A DNA stretch of 64,000 nucleotides from NVTR01 sp965237505 (GCA_965237505.1 CBDEFR010000009.1:992001-1056000), one strand, 5' to 3'; positions 17,201-26,964 are shown, numbered from the stretch's first letter. Notes: generated by a model from the letters alone, not told the origin. Numbers and translations are program-made.

Positions 17201-18298
17201 ATGTTGAAGGACGGTCCGGTCTGGGCGCTTGGCGCGATGTCGGGAACTGCGCTGGACGGGGTTGATGCGGCGATGCTTCGCACCGATGGCGAGGTGATTT
17301 TTGAGTTTGGCGAGACCGCCTATCGCCCGTTTTCGGATGCCGAGCGAGCGGTGTTGTGCGCGGCATTGGGGAAGTGGGACGGGGTTGCGAACGCGGCGGC
17401 GCTGGTGGAGCGTGCGCATCTGGAGCTGTTGTCGAAGTTTGAAGGCGCTGAACTGGTGGGGTTTCATGGCCAGACGCTGGCGCACGAGCCGTGCGGGCGC
17501 GGGACGTTTCAAGCTGGCAGTGGCGCCATATTGGCTGAAGCTTTGCGCTGCCCGGTGGTCTGGGATTTTCGCCGCGCCGATGTCGAGATGGGCGGCGAGG
17601 GCGCGCCGCTTGCGCCGTTCTTCCATTTCGCCTGCGCCAAATGGATCGGGGCGCGCGAGCCGCTGGTGTTTCTGAACCTGGGTGGGGTGGGCAATGTAAC
17701 CTGGGTCGATCCGGCCAAAGAGTTGCCGAATGATGCGGGCGCGGTTCTGGCGTTTGACACCGGGCCTGCGAATGCACCGATTGATGATCTGATGATCGCG
17801 AGGTGCGGGCTGCGGATGGATGAAAATGGTGCGCTGGCGGCGCGCGGCAATGTGGCGGATGGGGTTCTGGAGACCTTTCTGCAAGCGGCATTTTTTTTCC
17901 GGGTGCCGCCAAAGTCGCTCGACCGGGGTGAATTCGCGGCGTTGGACAAGGCGGTTGCCAGCCTGTCTGACGCCGATGCCGCCGCCACCCTGACCGCTGC
18001 GGTGGCGGCATCAGTGGTGCAGGCGTCAGAGCATTTTCCGGCACGCACCTCGCGGATTCTGGTCAGCGGCGGCGGGCGCAGAAACCCGGTGATGATGGCG
18101 ATGCTTCGGGCCGACCTCGGCTGCCCGGTCGATGCGGTCGAATCGGTTGGTCTGTACGGTGACATGCTGGAAGCGCAGGCATTCGCCCACCTGGCGGTTC
18201 GGGTAAGTCGCGGAATGCCAACATCGTGCCCGTCAACCACCGGAGTGGCGGCGGCGATTGGCGGCGGTCAGGTCAGCTGGCCGTCGGCGCAGGACTGA
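17201..18298 (+). CDS. anmK: Anhydro-N-acetylmuramic acid kinase
   Basis: 365 residues, the usual AnmK length. It phosphorylates anhydro-MurNAc from recycled murein to MurNAc-6-P. The ATP-binding N-terminal motif is ALGAMSGTALDGVDAAM (9-25); LVGFHGQTLAHEP and LNLGGVGNVTWV are family hallmarks, and ILVSGGGRRNPVMMAML is the C-terminal nucleotide-binding loop. Start ATG 17201 follows GAAGGGAAAG; a longer frame upstream runs into the tyrS start and is not supported. Confidence 0.95.
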   Translation: MLKDGPVWALGAMSGTALDGVDAAMLRTDGEVIFEFGETAYRPFSDAERAVLCAALGKWDGVANAAALVERAHLELLSKFEGAELVGFHGQTLAHEPCGRGTFQAGSGAILAEALRCPVVWDFRRADVEMGGEGAPLAPFFHFACAKWIGAREPLVFLNLGGVGNVTWVDPAKELPNDAGAVLAFDTGPANAPIDDLMIARCGLRMDENGALAARGNVADGVLETFLQAAFFFRVPPKSLDRGEFAALDKAVASLSDADAAATLTAAVAASVVQASEHFPARTSRILVSGGGRRNPVMMAMLRADLGCPVDAVESVGLYGDMLEAQAFAHLAVRVSRGMPTSCPSTTGVAAAIGGGQVSWPSAQD

Positions 18299-18346
18299 GC
18301 GCGTCGGTCAGACTCAACCCGTTCTGACTTGCCGACTTGGCAGCAG

Positions 18347-18858
18347 TTATTCGCTCGCCTGATCCAATATATCGGTCAAAAGTTCCAGCGCGACTTCGTC
18401 GTCTGTCAATGCAGCGTCCGCCAGATCAATTGCCGGATCGACGATACCGACTTCGGGTGCGTCGGATGTTTCTGGCGGGCTGACGGTCTCCGCTCTCGGC
18501 GCGCTGTCGGGCGACGCCGGTTCTTCGGCGGGGTCACTTTCGACTGGAGCGCTCGCTACCGGCTCGCTTTCAGCCAGGTCGGACACGGTTGGTTCAGTAT
18601 CGCCAAGCGGCGCAACCGTGGGCGGTTCTTCGACCAAGGCCGCAAACAGCGTGGCCGGGTCGGCGCCTTTGGCGATCATCGAGGCCGCGTAGCCTTGGGC
18701 ATTTTTCGGCACCTCCAGACCGGCCTCTTGTGCTGCTGCGACCGCAGCCTTGGCGCGGTGGCCGACAGAGTGCGCGCTTTTGCCGTGGCCATCGCGCCAT
18801 TATCGAGTGCTGGCGGGCGGGTCGAGTGAAAACTGGGGCTGCTGGAAACCGGATGCAT
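18347..18858 (-). pseudogene. Acidic Ala/Pro-rich hypothetical protein, probable frameshift
   Basis: The best-supported reading starts at ATG 18858 (MHPVSSSPSFHSTRPPALDN) after GAAAGG and continues ATAKARTLSATA. It then needs one inserted base near 18751-18760 to join AKAAVAAAQEAGLEVPKNAQ and GYAASMIAKGADPATLFAAL. The C-terminal half is strikingly acidic and Pro-rich (many Glu/Asp/Ser/Pro repeats, about 65-120 of the last frame). Without a shift only a GTG-started 121-residue frame (18347-18712) remains. I do not recognise a family. It is convergent with anmK. Confidence 0.45.
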
Positions 18859-19060
18859 GTGCGGACCTTTCGTTGATTGCAACAAGGTCTACGGGCACAA
18901 AGTTAGCAAAGCGTGATCGTCGGCGAATTTCCCGGCAATCTGCAAATATTCACGGCCTGGGGCGTGGTTAAGCGTGAAGGCTGGGGCGGAACCTCGCACG
19001 ATTCTCTCGTCAGGTGGACGATCCGACAAGAATGGCGCTTTCGCGAACGTCAGACTTGCC

Positions 19061-19762
19061 CTACCAGGTCTCGCCAAATGGCCGCAGATCAATTTCAAAA
19101 GACCAAGCTTGTCGGTCCTGCTGTGCAAGCACAAGTGCTGCGTCTGCCACACCGTCTGCTGCCAAAAAGAATGTGTCCGGCTTGTCTGGCATCATTTTCT
19201 TGGTTGCTTCCAAATCCACCGCACCATCCAGCACCAGGTAACTTACGTGAATGTTTTCCGGCCCTAGCTGACGCGCCAGTGACTGCGCAATCGAGCGCTG
19301 CGCCGCCTTGGATGCTGCAAAAGCAATTGTTCCAGGCCGCCCGCGCAGCGCCGCGCCCGCACCAACAACAATGATATTGCCGCGCCCGGCATCACGCATT
19401 TGCGGCAAGACCAGCTTGGCCGCCGAAAACAGGCCAATTGCGTTGATCTCAAATCCGCGCTGCAGGTCTTCGCGCTGCAAATCGTCGACCGATCCCCATG
19501 CCGCCGATCCGGCATTGTAGATCAATGTGTCGATTGTCCCCAAATCGGTCTTGATGGCGGTCAATGTGGCCTTCAGGCTCTCTTGATCTCTCACATCGCA
19601 GCCATAGCCGCGGGCGCCTTCAAAATCGGTTGCATAGTCGGCCATTTTTTCGCCCCGCCGCGCGCACAGCGCCACGGCGTATTCGGCGGCCGAAAATTTT
19701 CGCGCGAACGACAGGCCGTTACCTGGGCCAACACCCAGAATTGCACATACTTTGTTGTCCAT
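19061..19762 (-). CDS. Short-chain dehydrogenase/reductase-like protein lacking the catalytic Tyr
   Basis: 233 residues with a Rossmann fold. The nucleotide loop is GVGPGNGLSFARKF (10-23), NAG is present (LIYNAGSAAWGS), and the usual YxxxK is FAASK (IAFAASKAAQRSIAQSLARQ), so the catalytic Tyr is Phe while Lys is kept. I recall similar SDRs with Phe here, so it may be a family trait rather than a mutation. Substrate unknown. It lies 33 bases upstream of the penicillin acylase-like gene's stop on the same strand, with its own start after GGAGGACAATC. Confidence 0.85.
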   Translation of the reverse strand: MDNKVCAILGVGPGNGLSFARKFSAAEYAVALCARRGEKMADYATDFEGARGYGCDVRDQESLKATLTAIKTDLGTIDTLIYNAGSAAWGSVDDLQREDLQRGFEINAIGLFSAAKLVLPQMRDAGRGNIIVVGAGAALRGRPGTIAFAASKAAQRSIAQSLARQLGPENIHVSYLVLDGAVDLEATKKMMPDKPDTFFLAADGVADAALVLAQQDRQAWSFEIDLRPFGETW

Positions 19763-19795
19763 GATTGTCCTCCATTCTGATATTAAGACTGCATC

Positions 19796-22261
19796 TCAGC
19801 TCTCCGCAGGTTGCAGCAACGTAATTCCGACTGCCGCCGCGCGCGCCAGATCGGGGTCTAGCGACATCGGAATGTATTCGCCACGCCGCCACAGCTCGCC
19901 AAGATCGTCATAGTATGGTGACAGAAAATGCCCCGACTGTCCGGTTGTTGTCACAAACAAAGAGCTGTCCGGATCGGCGAAATCGTAAACCCCGCGATAC
20001 CCGGCGCCGTGAACATTGCGAAACGGATCCGGGCCGGTGCCTGCGGTGCGCCCGCGCAGCAGCGTATTATCGCCGCCGCTGGTCGATTGCCGGATGTTCA
20101 CCAGCCACTTCAGAACCGGGACATGTCCCAGAGCCTCATGGTCGTGTGTGGCCTGATGGGCATCGCCCCATCTAAGTGACTCAAGTGTGCCGCTGTGATT
20201 TTCCGATATCCAGATCAGCGCGTCATCCAGCGCCTGGCGCGCTGTGTCGGTGCAAGTTTCGTGCGGTGCCGAATGCAGCACGTCGCACCAAATTGCCGCG
20301 CCATCGATATCGCGATAGACCCGCTCGATGAACAACGGCTCGACTTGGGTAAATTCGCGCGCCAGCGGCCCCAGTTCGTCGCGGATCAGCCGATCCTGCA
20401 GCGCCCGCAGCCAGGCCGCGTAAATCAGCGGTTCCGGCAGATGCTCGCTCATCTCGCCATTCCATTCGGCCAGCAGCAGCAGCGCGCGCTGTCTTTGGCG
20501 CTCCAAAGTGCCGTCAGGTGCTGCGTCGCCAGTGAACCACAGGTCGGCGGCGACCAGCGGCAGCAGCGTTCGGGCGGTGAAACTGACCGTGTCCAGCTGC
20601 GCCTCGATAAAACTTTCGCGGGTGTGCACCTCGCGGTCCTGCATAAGCTTGCGCCAGCGCTGGATACGTTGGGTGTCGCCCCAGGCATAGGAGACGTGAA
20701 ACGGGAACGGCCGATCGACGGTCTTGTTGTTGGTGTTGCCCAATATGCCACCCACGGGCGCGACAAATTCGGGATTGGCGGCGTAGCCAAGCATTCCCTG
20801 CCAGCGGTTTTCCGGCATCCATCCCGGTGCCGGAAGCCGCCCGCGTGACTGGTGGCGGGCCGAGCGGCGCGGCATTCTGCCGATCAGTTTCATGGCAATC
20901 GATGTGCGATCCACCAGCGTCAGATTTTGCGACGGGGCAACGGCATGAGAGCCTGCTGCGATACCTTCGGCGACGGTTTTGGCGGCCATGATCTGCAGCG
21001 CAAACATTAGCGACGTGTCGGCCCCGTCAAGCACCGTCCACGCCAGCGAGGCCACATGTCCGGGCGGCGTAATAGTGGCCAGGTTGAGCTGCGATCCGGG
21101 CAGGATCGGACCGTTATCCGACCACTGCAAAGTGATTGTCTTGGGTGGCGCGTCCTTGATTATTATGATCGAGGTCTGGCGGCGCAGCGGCCGGTAGCCA
21201 TCCGGCGTCAAAACCTCGCTTCCATCGTCCGGATTGAGTTTTTCGATGAAGACATCCTGATCGTCCACAAACGCCGAGGTCAGAGCCCAGCCAAGACTGT
21301 CAGAGCGTCCCAGCATGATCGCCGGAATGCCCGGAACCGTCGCCCCGATCACGCCGCCGCTGGCAAGCTGCAATCGCGCCAGATACCAGATGCCGGGGGC
21401 TGAAAACCCCATATGCGGGTCATTGGCCAACAGCGTGGAGCCGGCGGCAGAGCGTGACGGTGCGGCGGCCCAGGCATTTGATGCACCGGCGAGTGCCCGG
21501 CGCACAAACGGTGACAGCGGATCCTGACGTACGATAGACAGGTCGGCGTATTTGGGCAGGTCTGGGAAAAGCGCGGAATATTCCGGCAACTCGGCAATTC
21601 CGCCGCCCGGATTTTCCGGAAAAATGTCGCGAACACGGTCAGCCGGAAGCACCAGCGTGGTGCGCGCCAAAAGCACCTCTTCTTGCAGATGCGAGGAAGA
21701 GCGCAGCGCCATCAGCTTGCCGATCACGACAGAATCCGCCGGCTGCCACGGCGCAATCACATTGGAAAACAAAAAGAATTCCGGCGACCCGCGTCCCAAG
21801 GCACCCTTGTTCACTTGCCCAAGCCAGGCGTTTACGCCGGCTGAGTAGGCCTTTAGTGCAGCCATCGTCGGCGCATCGAGCACGCCCGTTGACTGAACTG
21901 ACAGCCGGTAAATATCAAGACGGCGCATGAATTCGTCAACCGGCACCGTGCGTTCACCGAAAATCTCGCTCAGGCGGCCTTGCGCAGTGCGCCGCATCAT
22001 CATCATCTGCCACAGCCGGTCTTGCGCATGGGCAAAGCCGAGCCCGAAAAACACGTCCGCATCTGCGTCGGCGAATATATGCGGCACGTTGGCGTTGTTG
22101 CGGACGATTTCGACCGGGCCGGAAATTCCGGCCACCTGATGGGTGGCGCTGTAATCGGGCAATGAGCGCGAGGCCATCCAATAGACCACGGCCACGCCAA
22201 GAAAAATTACTGCGACAAGTCCGAAAAATATCCGAAGAAGCCAGCGAAAAATGGTTGCCAT
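19796..22261 (-). CDS. Penicillin acylase family (Ntn-hydrolase) protein
   Basis: 821 residues. An N-terminal hydrophobic segment (about 8-29) exports or anchors it to the periplasm. Then comes the alpha region (GPVEIVRNNANVPHIFADAD, GFAHAQDRLWQM), a spacer, and the autocatalytic cleavage site GASNAWA, where Ser261 would become the N-terminal nucleophile of the beta chain, followed by NDPHMGFSAPGIWY and GNTNNKTVDRPFPF. The family hydrolyses amides such as acyl-homoserine lactones or beta-lactam side chains; the substrate here cannot be read from sequence. Single-gene unit, divergent from the dehydrogenase at 22341. Confidence 0.92.
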   Translation of the reverse strand: MATIFRWLLRIFFGLVAVIFLGVAVVYWMASRSLPDYSATHQVAGISGPVEIVRNNANVPHIFADADADVFFGLGFAHAQDRLWQMMMMRRTAQGRLSEIFGERTVPVDEFMRRLDIYRLSVQSTGVLDAPTMAALKAYSAGVNAWLGQVNKGALGRGSPEFFLFSNVIAPWQPADSVVIGKLMALRSSSHLQEEVLLARTTLVLPADRVRDIFPENPGGGIAELPEYSALFPDLPKYADLSIVRQDPLSPFVRRALAGASNAWAAAPSRSAAGSTLLANDPHMGFSAPGIWYLARLQLASGGVIGATVPGIPAIMLGRSDSLGWALTSAFVDDQDVFIEKLNPDDGSEVLTPDGYRPLRRQTSIIIIKDAPPKTITLQWSDNGPILPGSQLNLATITPPGHVASLAWTVLDGADTSLMFALQIMAAKTVAEGIAAGSHAVAPSQNLTLVDRTSIAMKLIGRMPRRSARHQSRGRLPAPGWMPENRWQGMLGYAANPEFVAPVGGILGNTNNKTVDRPFPFHVSYAWGDTQRIQRWRKLMQDREVHTRESFIEAQLDTVSFTARTLLPLVAADLWFTGDAAPDGTLERQRQRALLLLAEWNGEMSEHLPEPLIYAAWLRALQDRLIRDELGPLAREFTQVEPLFIERVYRDIDGAAIWCDVLHSAPHETCTDTARQALDDALIWISENHSGTLESLRWGDAHQATHDHEALGHVPVLKWLVNIRQSTSGGDNTLLRGRTAGTGPDPFRNVHGAGYRGVYDFADPDSSLFVTTTGQSGHFLSPYYDDLGELWRRGEYIPMSLDPDLARAAAVGITLLQPAES

Positions 22262-22340
22262 TGTTGCCTGCGGTTGACCGGGGCTGGTGAGCCGTTAGTT
22301 AGGATCAGACGTTAGAATAATCTGTTCATCGGGGGAAGTC

Positions 22341-23213
22341 ATGGCGAGTGTTGCGTTTCTTGGGCTTGGGGTCATGGGTTATCCGATGGCCGGGCATTTG
22401 CAGGCGGGCGGGCACGCGGTGGCGGTCTACAATCGAACCGCTGCCAAAGCCACCGCATGGGTCAAGCAATATGGCGGCAAGGTAGCTGCTTCTCCGCGCC
22501 AAGCGGCGGTGGGCGCGGAGTTCGTGTTCGCCTGCGTCGGCAACGACGCCGATCTGCGCCAGATATGTCTGGGCGATGACGGTACATTCGCCGGGATGCA
22601 CGCCGGTGCGGTCTTTGTCGATCACACCACGGTTTCGGCGGCGGTGACGCGCGAGCTTTATGGTGTGGCCGCTGACCGGCAGATTGCCTTTGTTGACGCG
22701 CCGGTGTCCGGCGGCCAGGCGGGGGCCGAGAATGGTGCGCTCTCGGTCATGTGCGGCGGCGATCGGCGCGCATTTGACCGCGCCGCGCCGCTGATCGCGC
22801 ATTACGCCCGAATTTGCCGGCTGATCGGGCCGAGCGGCGCCGGGCAGCTCACCAAGATGTGCAACCAGATCGCCATTGCCGGGCTGGTTCAGGGCCTGTC
22901 AGAGGCGCTGCATTTTGCCGAGCAGGCCGGGCTGGACGGGCGCGCTGTGATCGAGGTGATCAGCCAGGGTGCGGCCGGGTCGTGGCAGATGTCCAACCGT
23001 TATGAAACCATGCTGGCCGATGAATTTGAACAGGGCTTTGCGGTGGACTGGATGCGCAAGGATCTGGGGATCTGTCTGGACGCGGCCAATGAAATCGGGG
23101 CCAGCCTGCCGGTTACGGCGCTGGTCGATAAGTTTTACGAGGACGTGCAAAAGATGGGTGGCGGCAGGTGGGACACATCGAGCCTGATCCGGCGGTTGCG
23201 ATCGGCGGGCTAG
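22341..23213 (+). CDS. Beta-hydroxyacid dehydrogenase (3-hydroxyisobutyrate dehydrogenase family)
   Basis: 290 residues. The Rossmann motif is FLGLGVMGYPMAGHL (6-20), the substrate loop DAPVSGGQAGAENGALS (119-135), and the catalytic lysine K172 lies in GAGQLTKMCNQ. It oxidises a beta-hydroxy acid with NAD(P); 3-hydroxyisobutyrate, tartronate semialdehyde and succinic semialdehyde reductase (GLYR) activities all occur in this family. No neighbouring valine-degradation genes help decide. Monocistronic between a divergent hydrolase and a convergent cupin. Confidence 0.92.
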   Translation: MASVAFLGLGVMGYPMAGHLQAGGHAVAVYNRTAAKATAWVKQYGGKVAASPRQAAVGAEFVFACVGNDADLRQICLGDDGTFAGMHAGAVFVDHTTVSAAVTRELYGVAADRQIAFVDAPVSGGQAGAENGALSVMCGGDRRAFDRAAPLIAHYARICRLIGPSGAGQLTKMCNQIAIAGLVQGLSEALHFAEQAGLDGRAVIEVISQGAAGSWQMSNRYETMLADEFEQGFAVDWMRKDLGICLDAANEIGASLPVTALVDKFYEDVQKMGGGRWDTSSLIRRLRSAG

Positions 23214-23357
23214 CGTTGTCAAAATGCGCAGCCTGCGGCTGCAAGACTGGGCTTGCGTGGCGCTACACGCCAGCTTGCGGCGCGGATATTTTTGAAAAGA
23301 AGAAGCCGGGTGTCAGGGAATCTCAAAATCCGGCTCTGCCAGTTCAAACCCCGAATA

Positions 23358-23742
23358 CTAAAACCCCGGCGACACGGTGCAGCCGACCAGCGTGTAGGCG
23401 CCGGTCGTTCGGGCCAATTGCCAGTGGTTTTCCGGCACGATGATTTGTGGGTGCTGGCCTGCCGCCAGATCCGGCCCAAGTAAGGTGTTCGCACGGGGAC
23501 CGTCTGAGGTTTCGGCCATCGACAGAACCAACGGCGCCCCTGCGTAGAAGTGCCAGATTTCCGTGGCATCGACGCGGTGCCAATGACTAACCTCATCCGC
23601 TTTCAGCAGAAAATAGATGCAGGTACCGCTGGCGCGGCCTTCATTGTCGGCAACCCATGTCTGGCGGTAATGGCCGCCTTCGGGGTGCGGGGAGAGATTG
23701 AGATGGGCAATGATGTCGTCGGCCGGGTGCTTATTCGCGCGA
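23358..23742 (-). pseudogene. DUF985 cupin protein, start codon lost
   Basis: The peptide ADDIIAHLNLSPHPEGGHYR through TWVADNEGRASGTCIYFLL, VSHWHRVDATEIWHFYAGAP and NHWQLARTTGAYTLVGCTVS to SPGF is a complete DUF985 cupin (about 125 residues), with the metal-type His residues kept. Upstream there is no ATG or GTG in frame with a ribosome binding site. Instead the frame runs without a stop into the C-terminal part of the DUF2971 gene (QKLWKLRANKHPADD). The start was therefore probably lost in a small deletion that fused the two genes. Confidence 0.65.
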
Positions 23743-23958
23743 AGTTTCCATAACTTTTGGTTGCGTTGACGCACGACGTTAAAATGTTGGAAGGCCCGCC
23801 GTGTCTGGGTAACAGGAATACTTTTGTCTTGTATGGCGTCTACGACGTCTTGCTTGCCCCAATACGTATCGGGTCCAAGATAAACCTTTTTAAGCTTGAT
23901 GTCGTTCCCGAAACCAAAAAAATGTCGGCCATTCTCGTCTGGCTTATGTTTGCTTATA

Positions 23959-25113
23959 CCAACGGCCCTAGTCGTTGACCGTTTTGGCCCATTGTCTGGT
24001 AGTGATTGACGTGATTGCGGTTTTGTCGTTTGCAAAGAAGTTCCATGCTTCGCAACACCTGTCGACGATCTGCTCATAATTGTCGAAGACGGATATGGCG
24101 AGCTTGTTGGCACGCAGATAAGCCCACACATTTTCCATCGGGTTGAGTTCAGGGGAATAGGGCGGGAGTTTGAGCAGGGTGATGTTGTCGGGTACCTCCA
24201 GCTCTGCCGAACCGTGCCAGCCAGCGCCATCCAGAATGAGAAGGGCATGTGCGCCCGATGCGACGGTTTTAGCGATCTCGGCGAGATGCGCGCTCATGGC
24301 CTGTGTGTCGGCATGTGGCATGATCAGAGCGGCCGCTTCAGCCCGTTCCGGGCAGACGGCGCCGAAAATGTAGCTCCAGATATAGCGGGTGTCGCGCGGG
24401 GCACGGGGGCGTGTTCCACGCTCGGCCCAGATACGGGTGAGCGTGCCCTGCTGGCCAACCCGCGCTTCATCCTGAAACCATATCTCCAGGGGCTTGCTGC
24501 GGGCTGTTTCCGGCAAGGCTGCTTCTACCTCTGCGGCGAAGTTTTTTTAAAAGCCTCCTGTGCATCCGGGTCGGATTTCGGATGCTGCGGGCGCACCGAC
24601 AGACGCCGAAAGCCCAGGCTTGCCAATTGTTTGCCAACAGTTCGCTCATGCATGGTGACGCCGAAGCGCTCTTCGATCTTGCGTTTCAGATCAATGCGCC
24701 GCCAGCGCACAACCCCATCGGTTTCGGGGTCGGGACCCGCCCGAACCATTTCCGCCAACTCCTCCTTCTGTGCCGCGCTCAGCAGACAGGGTGGATCCGG
24801 CGGGCGACGGTTGAACAGGCCCGACACGCCCTCCGCATTGTAACGGTGGGCCCAATCCCGCAACGTCTGCCGATCCATGCCGCAGTTTTCTGCCGCCGTC
24901 TTGCGGTCAACCCCATCCAGAACCAGGGCAATCGCCAACACCGTCGCGCCGCTTTCCCATCCCGGCACCGCGCCGCTTCCTGGCGAAGCTCGCCTGCGGA
25001 CTTGTCTTTTCGCGTAATCTTTACTGCCATCAAAGCCTCCCTTGCCTTGATGCCACTGAATCAGATCACGCCGCTCGTGGGAATCCCCTTGAGTCAAATC
25101 TGGGGGCCGTTGG
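23959..25113 (-). mobile_element. IS630-family element, complete, with TA target duplication
   Basis: 1155 bp bounded by inverted repeats CCAACGGCCC (23959-23968) and GGGCCGTTGG (25104-25113). TA flanks both ends (23957-23958 and 25114-25115), the target preference of IS630/mariner elements. It carries one two-frame transposase and interrupts a DUF2971 gene. Confidence 0.9.
23968..25033 (-). pseudogene. IS630-family transposase (OrfA-OrfB by frameshift)
   Basis: The start near 25033 reads MAVKITRKDKSAGELRQEAA RC... . The helix-turn-helix part continues in a shifted frame (LAIALVLDGVDRKTAAENCG, MDRQTLRDWAHRYNAEGVSG); one G appears lost near 24940-24945. At 24540-24550 the run TTTTAAAAAAAC, a classical -1 slippery sequence, joins OrfA (EAFKK) to OrfB (NFAAEVEAALPETARSKPLE). 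OrfB has the DDE residues: WFQDEARVG, LILDGAGWHGS, PPYSPELNPMENVW. The A7 shift is probably programmed; the upstream shift is not, so this copy may be inactive unless that base is a consensus error. Confidence 0.85.
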
Positions 25114-25689
25114 TATTAGATCAACAATCGTACGCACCTCTTCCTCATATGCCCAATGTGTGTGCTTGGTTCCAAAAAGATCTTGCAATTGATCTTCGCC
25201 AATATGGTCAAAAAATGTCGCGTTCGTAATTCCAGGGAAAAGACGTTCCTGCGTGTACCTGATATCGAAATAAACTTCGGGATTTACGTCGAATGCAAGG
25301 CAAAGCCCGGTGTGTATTTTCGCGTAATGTGACCACATTATTGAAATCTGCCAAGAACGAGAAAAACTCACGAAACCATGATTTGGCGCCAATTCTTTCT
25401 TTCTATAGTCAATATATCTTTTCCTGAATTCGCGGTCCTTGAAGTTGACCGCTTCCATTTCAAATGGGTCGTTCACGGAATTGACCCGCGAAACTACTAT
25501 TTGATGGTTTTTCAGATTTTCCAGCGCAAATTTTGGCGGCGTATAATAATAAACACGTCGAGTTGAAGTCGGGGGCATCACGAATAAACCTTTGATTGCC
25601 CGAAGAATGATTAAGACAGCGCCCCAAATATTCAAGAATAACCGCGCCGGTTGGTTTGCAAGCCCGCGGGCAACGCGACTTTCCGACAT

Positions 25690-26964
25690 CTACCTAATCA
25701 CCGAGCGCCCCGCATATTCCGCCGTTTCACCCAGCATCTCCTCGATCCGGATCAGCTGATTGTATTTCGCCAGTCGGTCCGAGCGTGACAGCGAGCCGGT
25801 TTTTATCTGTCCGCAATTGGTGGCCACTGCCAGATCGGCGATGGTGGTGTCCTCGGTTTCACCCGACCGATGACTCATCACAGTGGTAAAGTCGGCGCGA
25901 TGCGCCATGTCTACCGCCTTCAATGTTTCAGACAAAGTGCCGATTTGATTGACTTTTACCAGCATCGAGTTGGCGCAACCGCGGGTGATGCCCTGCGACA
26001 GGCGGGTCGGGTTGGTCACGAACAGATCGTCGCCGACCAATTGAACCTTATCACCGAAGGCGGCGGTCAATGTTTGCCATCCGTCCCAGTCGTCCTCATC
26101 CATGCCGTCCTCGATACTGATGATCGGAAAGTCAGCGGCAAGCGCCTGCAAATAAGCGACATTTTCATCGGAACTCAGCGATTTTTTCTCACCGGCAATC
26201 TCATAGCGACCGTTCTTAAAATACTCGCTGGCCGCACAATCAAGCGCCAGATAGATATCTTCGCCCGGCTTGTAGCCCGCTTTTTCTATGGATTTCAGAA
26301 TAAAATCAAGCGCATCCCGGGTGCTTGAGAGGTTGGGCGCAAAGCCACCTTCGTCGCCGATCCCGGTGCTGTGGCCAGCATTCGAAAGCTCGTTCTTCAA
26401 TGTGTGAAATACTTCGGACCCCATACGCACTGCCTCGCGGATGCTGCCTGCAGCCACCGGCATGATCATGAATTCTTGAATATCTATTGGATTATCAGCG
26501 TGTTCACCGCCGTTGATGATGTTCATCATCGGCACCGGCAGCACCCGTGCCGCAGAGCCTCCGACATAACGGTAAAGCGGCAGCGCCGAAAAATCCGCCG
26601 CCGCCTTGGCGACCGCCAGCGACACCCCCAGAATGGCGTTGGCGCCAACGCGGCTCTTGTTGTCGGTGCCGTCCAGTTCGATCATCGCGGCGTCAATGGC
26701 TTCCTGCTCGGTCGCGTCAGTACCAACCAAGGCTTCCGCCAGCTCACCATTCACCGCCTCAACCGCGCCCAGTACGCCCTTGCCTTTATAGCGTTTTTTG
26801 TCCCCGTCACGCTTTTCGACCGCTTCATGCGCACCAGTCGAGGCGCCCGACGGCACCGCCGCCCGGCCCATCGTGCCGTCTTGCAATATCACGTCCACCT
26901 CGACCGTCGGATTACCGCGGCTATCCAGTATTTCGCGGCCAATGATGTCGATAATCGTGCTCAT
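25690..26964 (-). CDS. eno: Enolase
   Basis: 424 residues, normal length. It interconverts 2-phosphoglycerate and phosphoenolpyruvate. GREILDSRGNPTVEVDV (9-25) opens the N-terminal domain; EFMIMPVAA, GDEGGFAPN, SIEDGMDEDDWDGW, LVGDDLFVTN (metal and Mg2+ ligands) and MSHRSGETEDT are all intact. Its start overlaps the stop of the Fur-family gene by ATGA, so translation is coupled to that regulator. The long tail after it (25579-25689) has no gene. Confidence 0.97.
   Translation of the reverse strand: MSTIIDIIGREILDSRGNPTVEVDVILQDGTMGRAAVPSGASTGAHEAVEKRDGDKKRYKGKGVLGAVEAVNGELAEALVGTDATEQEAIDAAMIELDGTDNKSRVGANAILGVSLAVAKAAADFSALPLYRYVGGSAARVLPVPMMNIINGGEHADNPIDIQEFMIMPVAAGSIREAVRMGSEVFHTLKNELSNAGHSTGIGDEGGFAPNLSSTRDALDFILKSIEKAGYKPGEDIYLALDCAASEYFKNGRYEIAGEKKSLSSDENVAYLQALAADFPIISIEDGMDEDDWDGWQTLTAAFGDKVQLVGDDLFVTNPTRLSQGITRGCANSMLVKVNQIGTLSETLKAVDMAHRADFTTVMSHRSGETEDTTIADLAVATNCGQIKTGSLSRSDRLAKYNQLIRIEEMLGETAEYAGRSVIR

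Larger units (their letters stand above)
23743..25578 (-). pseudogene. DUF2971 family protein, split by IS630
   Basis: The N-terminal part (25578 down to 25116) starts at ATG 25578 after AAAGGTT and reads PPTSTRRVYYYTPPKFALEN, VVSRVNSVNDPFEMEAV, SFSRSWQISIMWSHYAKIHT, THWAYEEEVRTIVDLI. This is the DUF2971 pattern, with SFS...MWSHYA as its core. The C-terminal part lies beyond the element (23956 down to about 23743): HKPDENGRHFFGFGNDIKLK and KVYLGPDTYWG. The function of DUF2971 is unknown; members often sit in accessory or defence-like regions. Removing the element and one TA does not restore the frame exactly, so an additional indel exists. Confidence 0.7.

Noticed and set aside
15882..18044. 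A 720-codon open frame extending tyrS far upstream
   Set aside because: The upstream 300 codons are antisense to anmK, have no family similarity and strange composition; TyrRS is complete from 17135.
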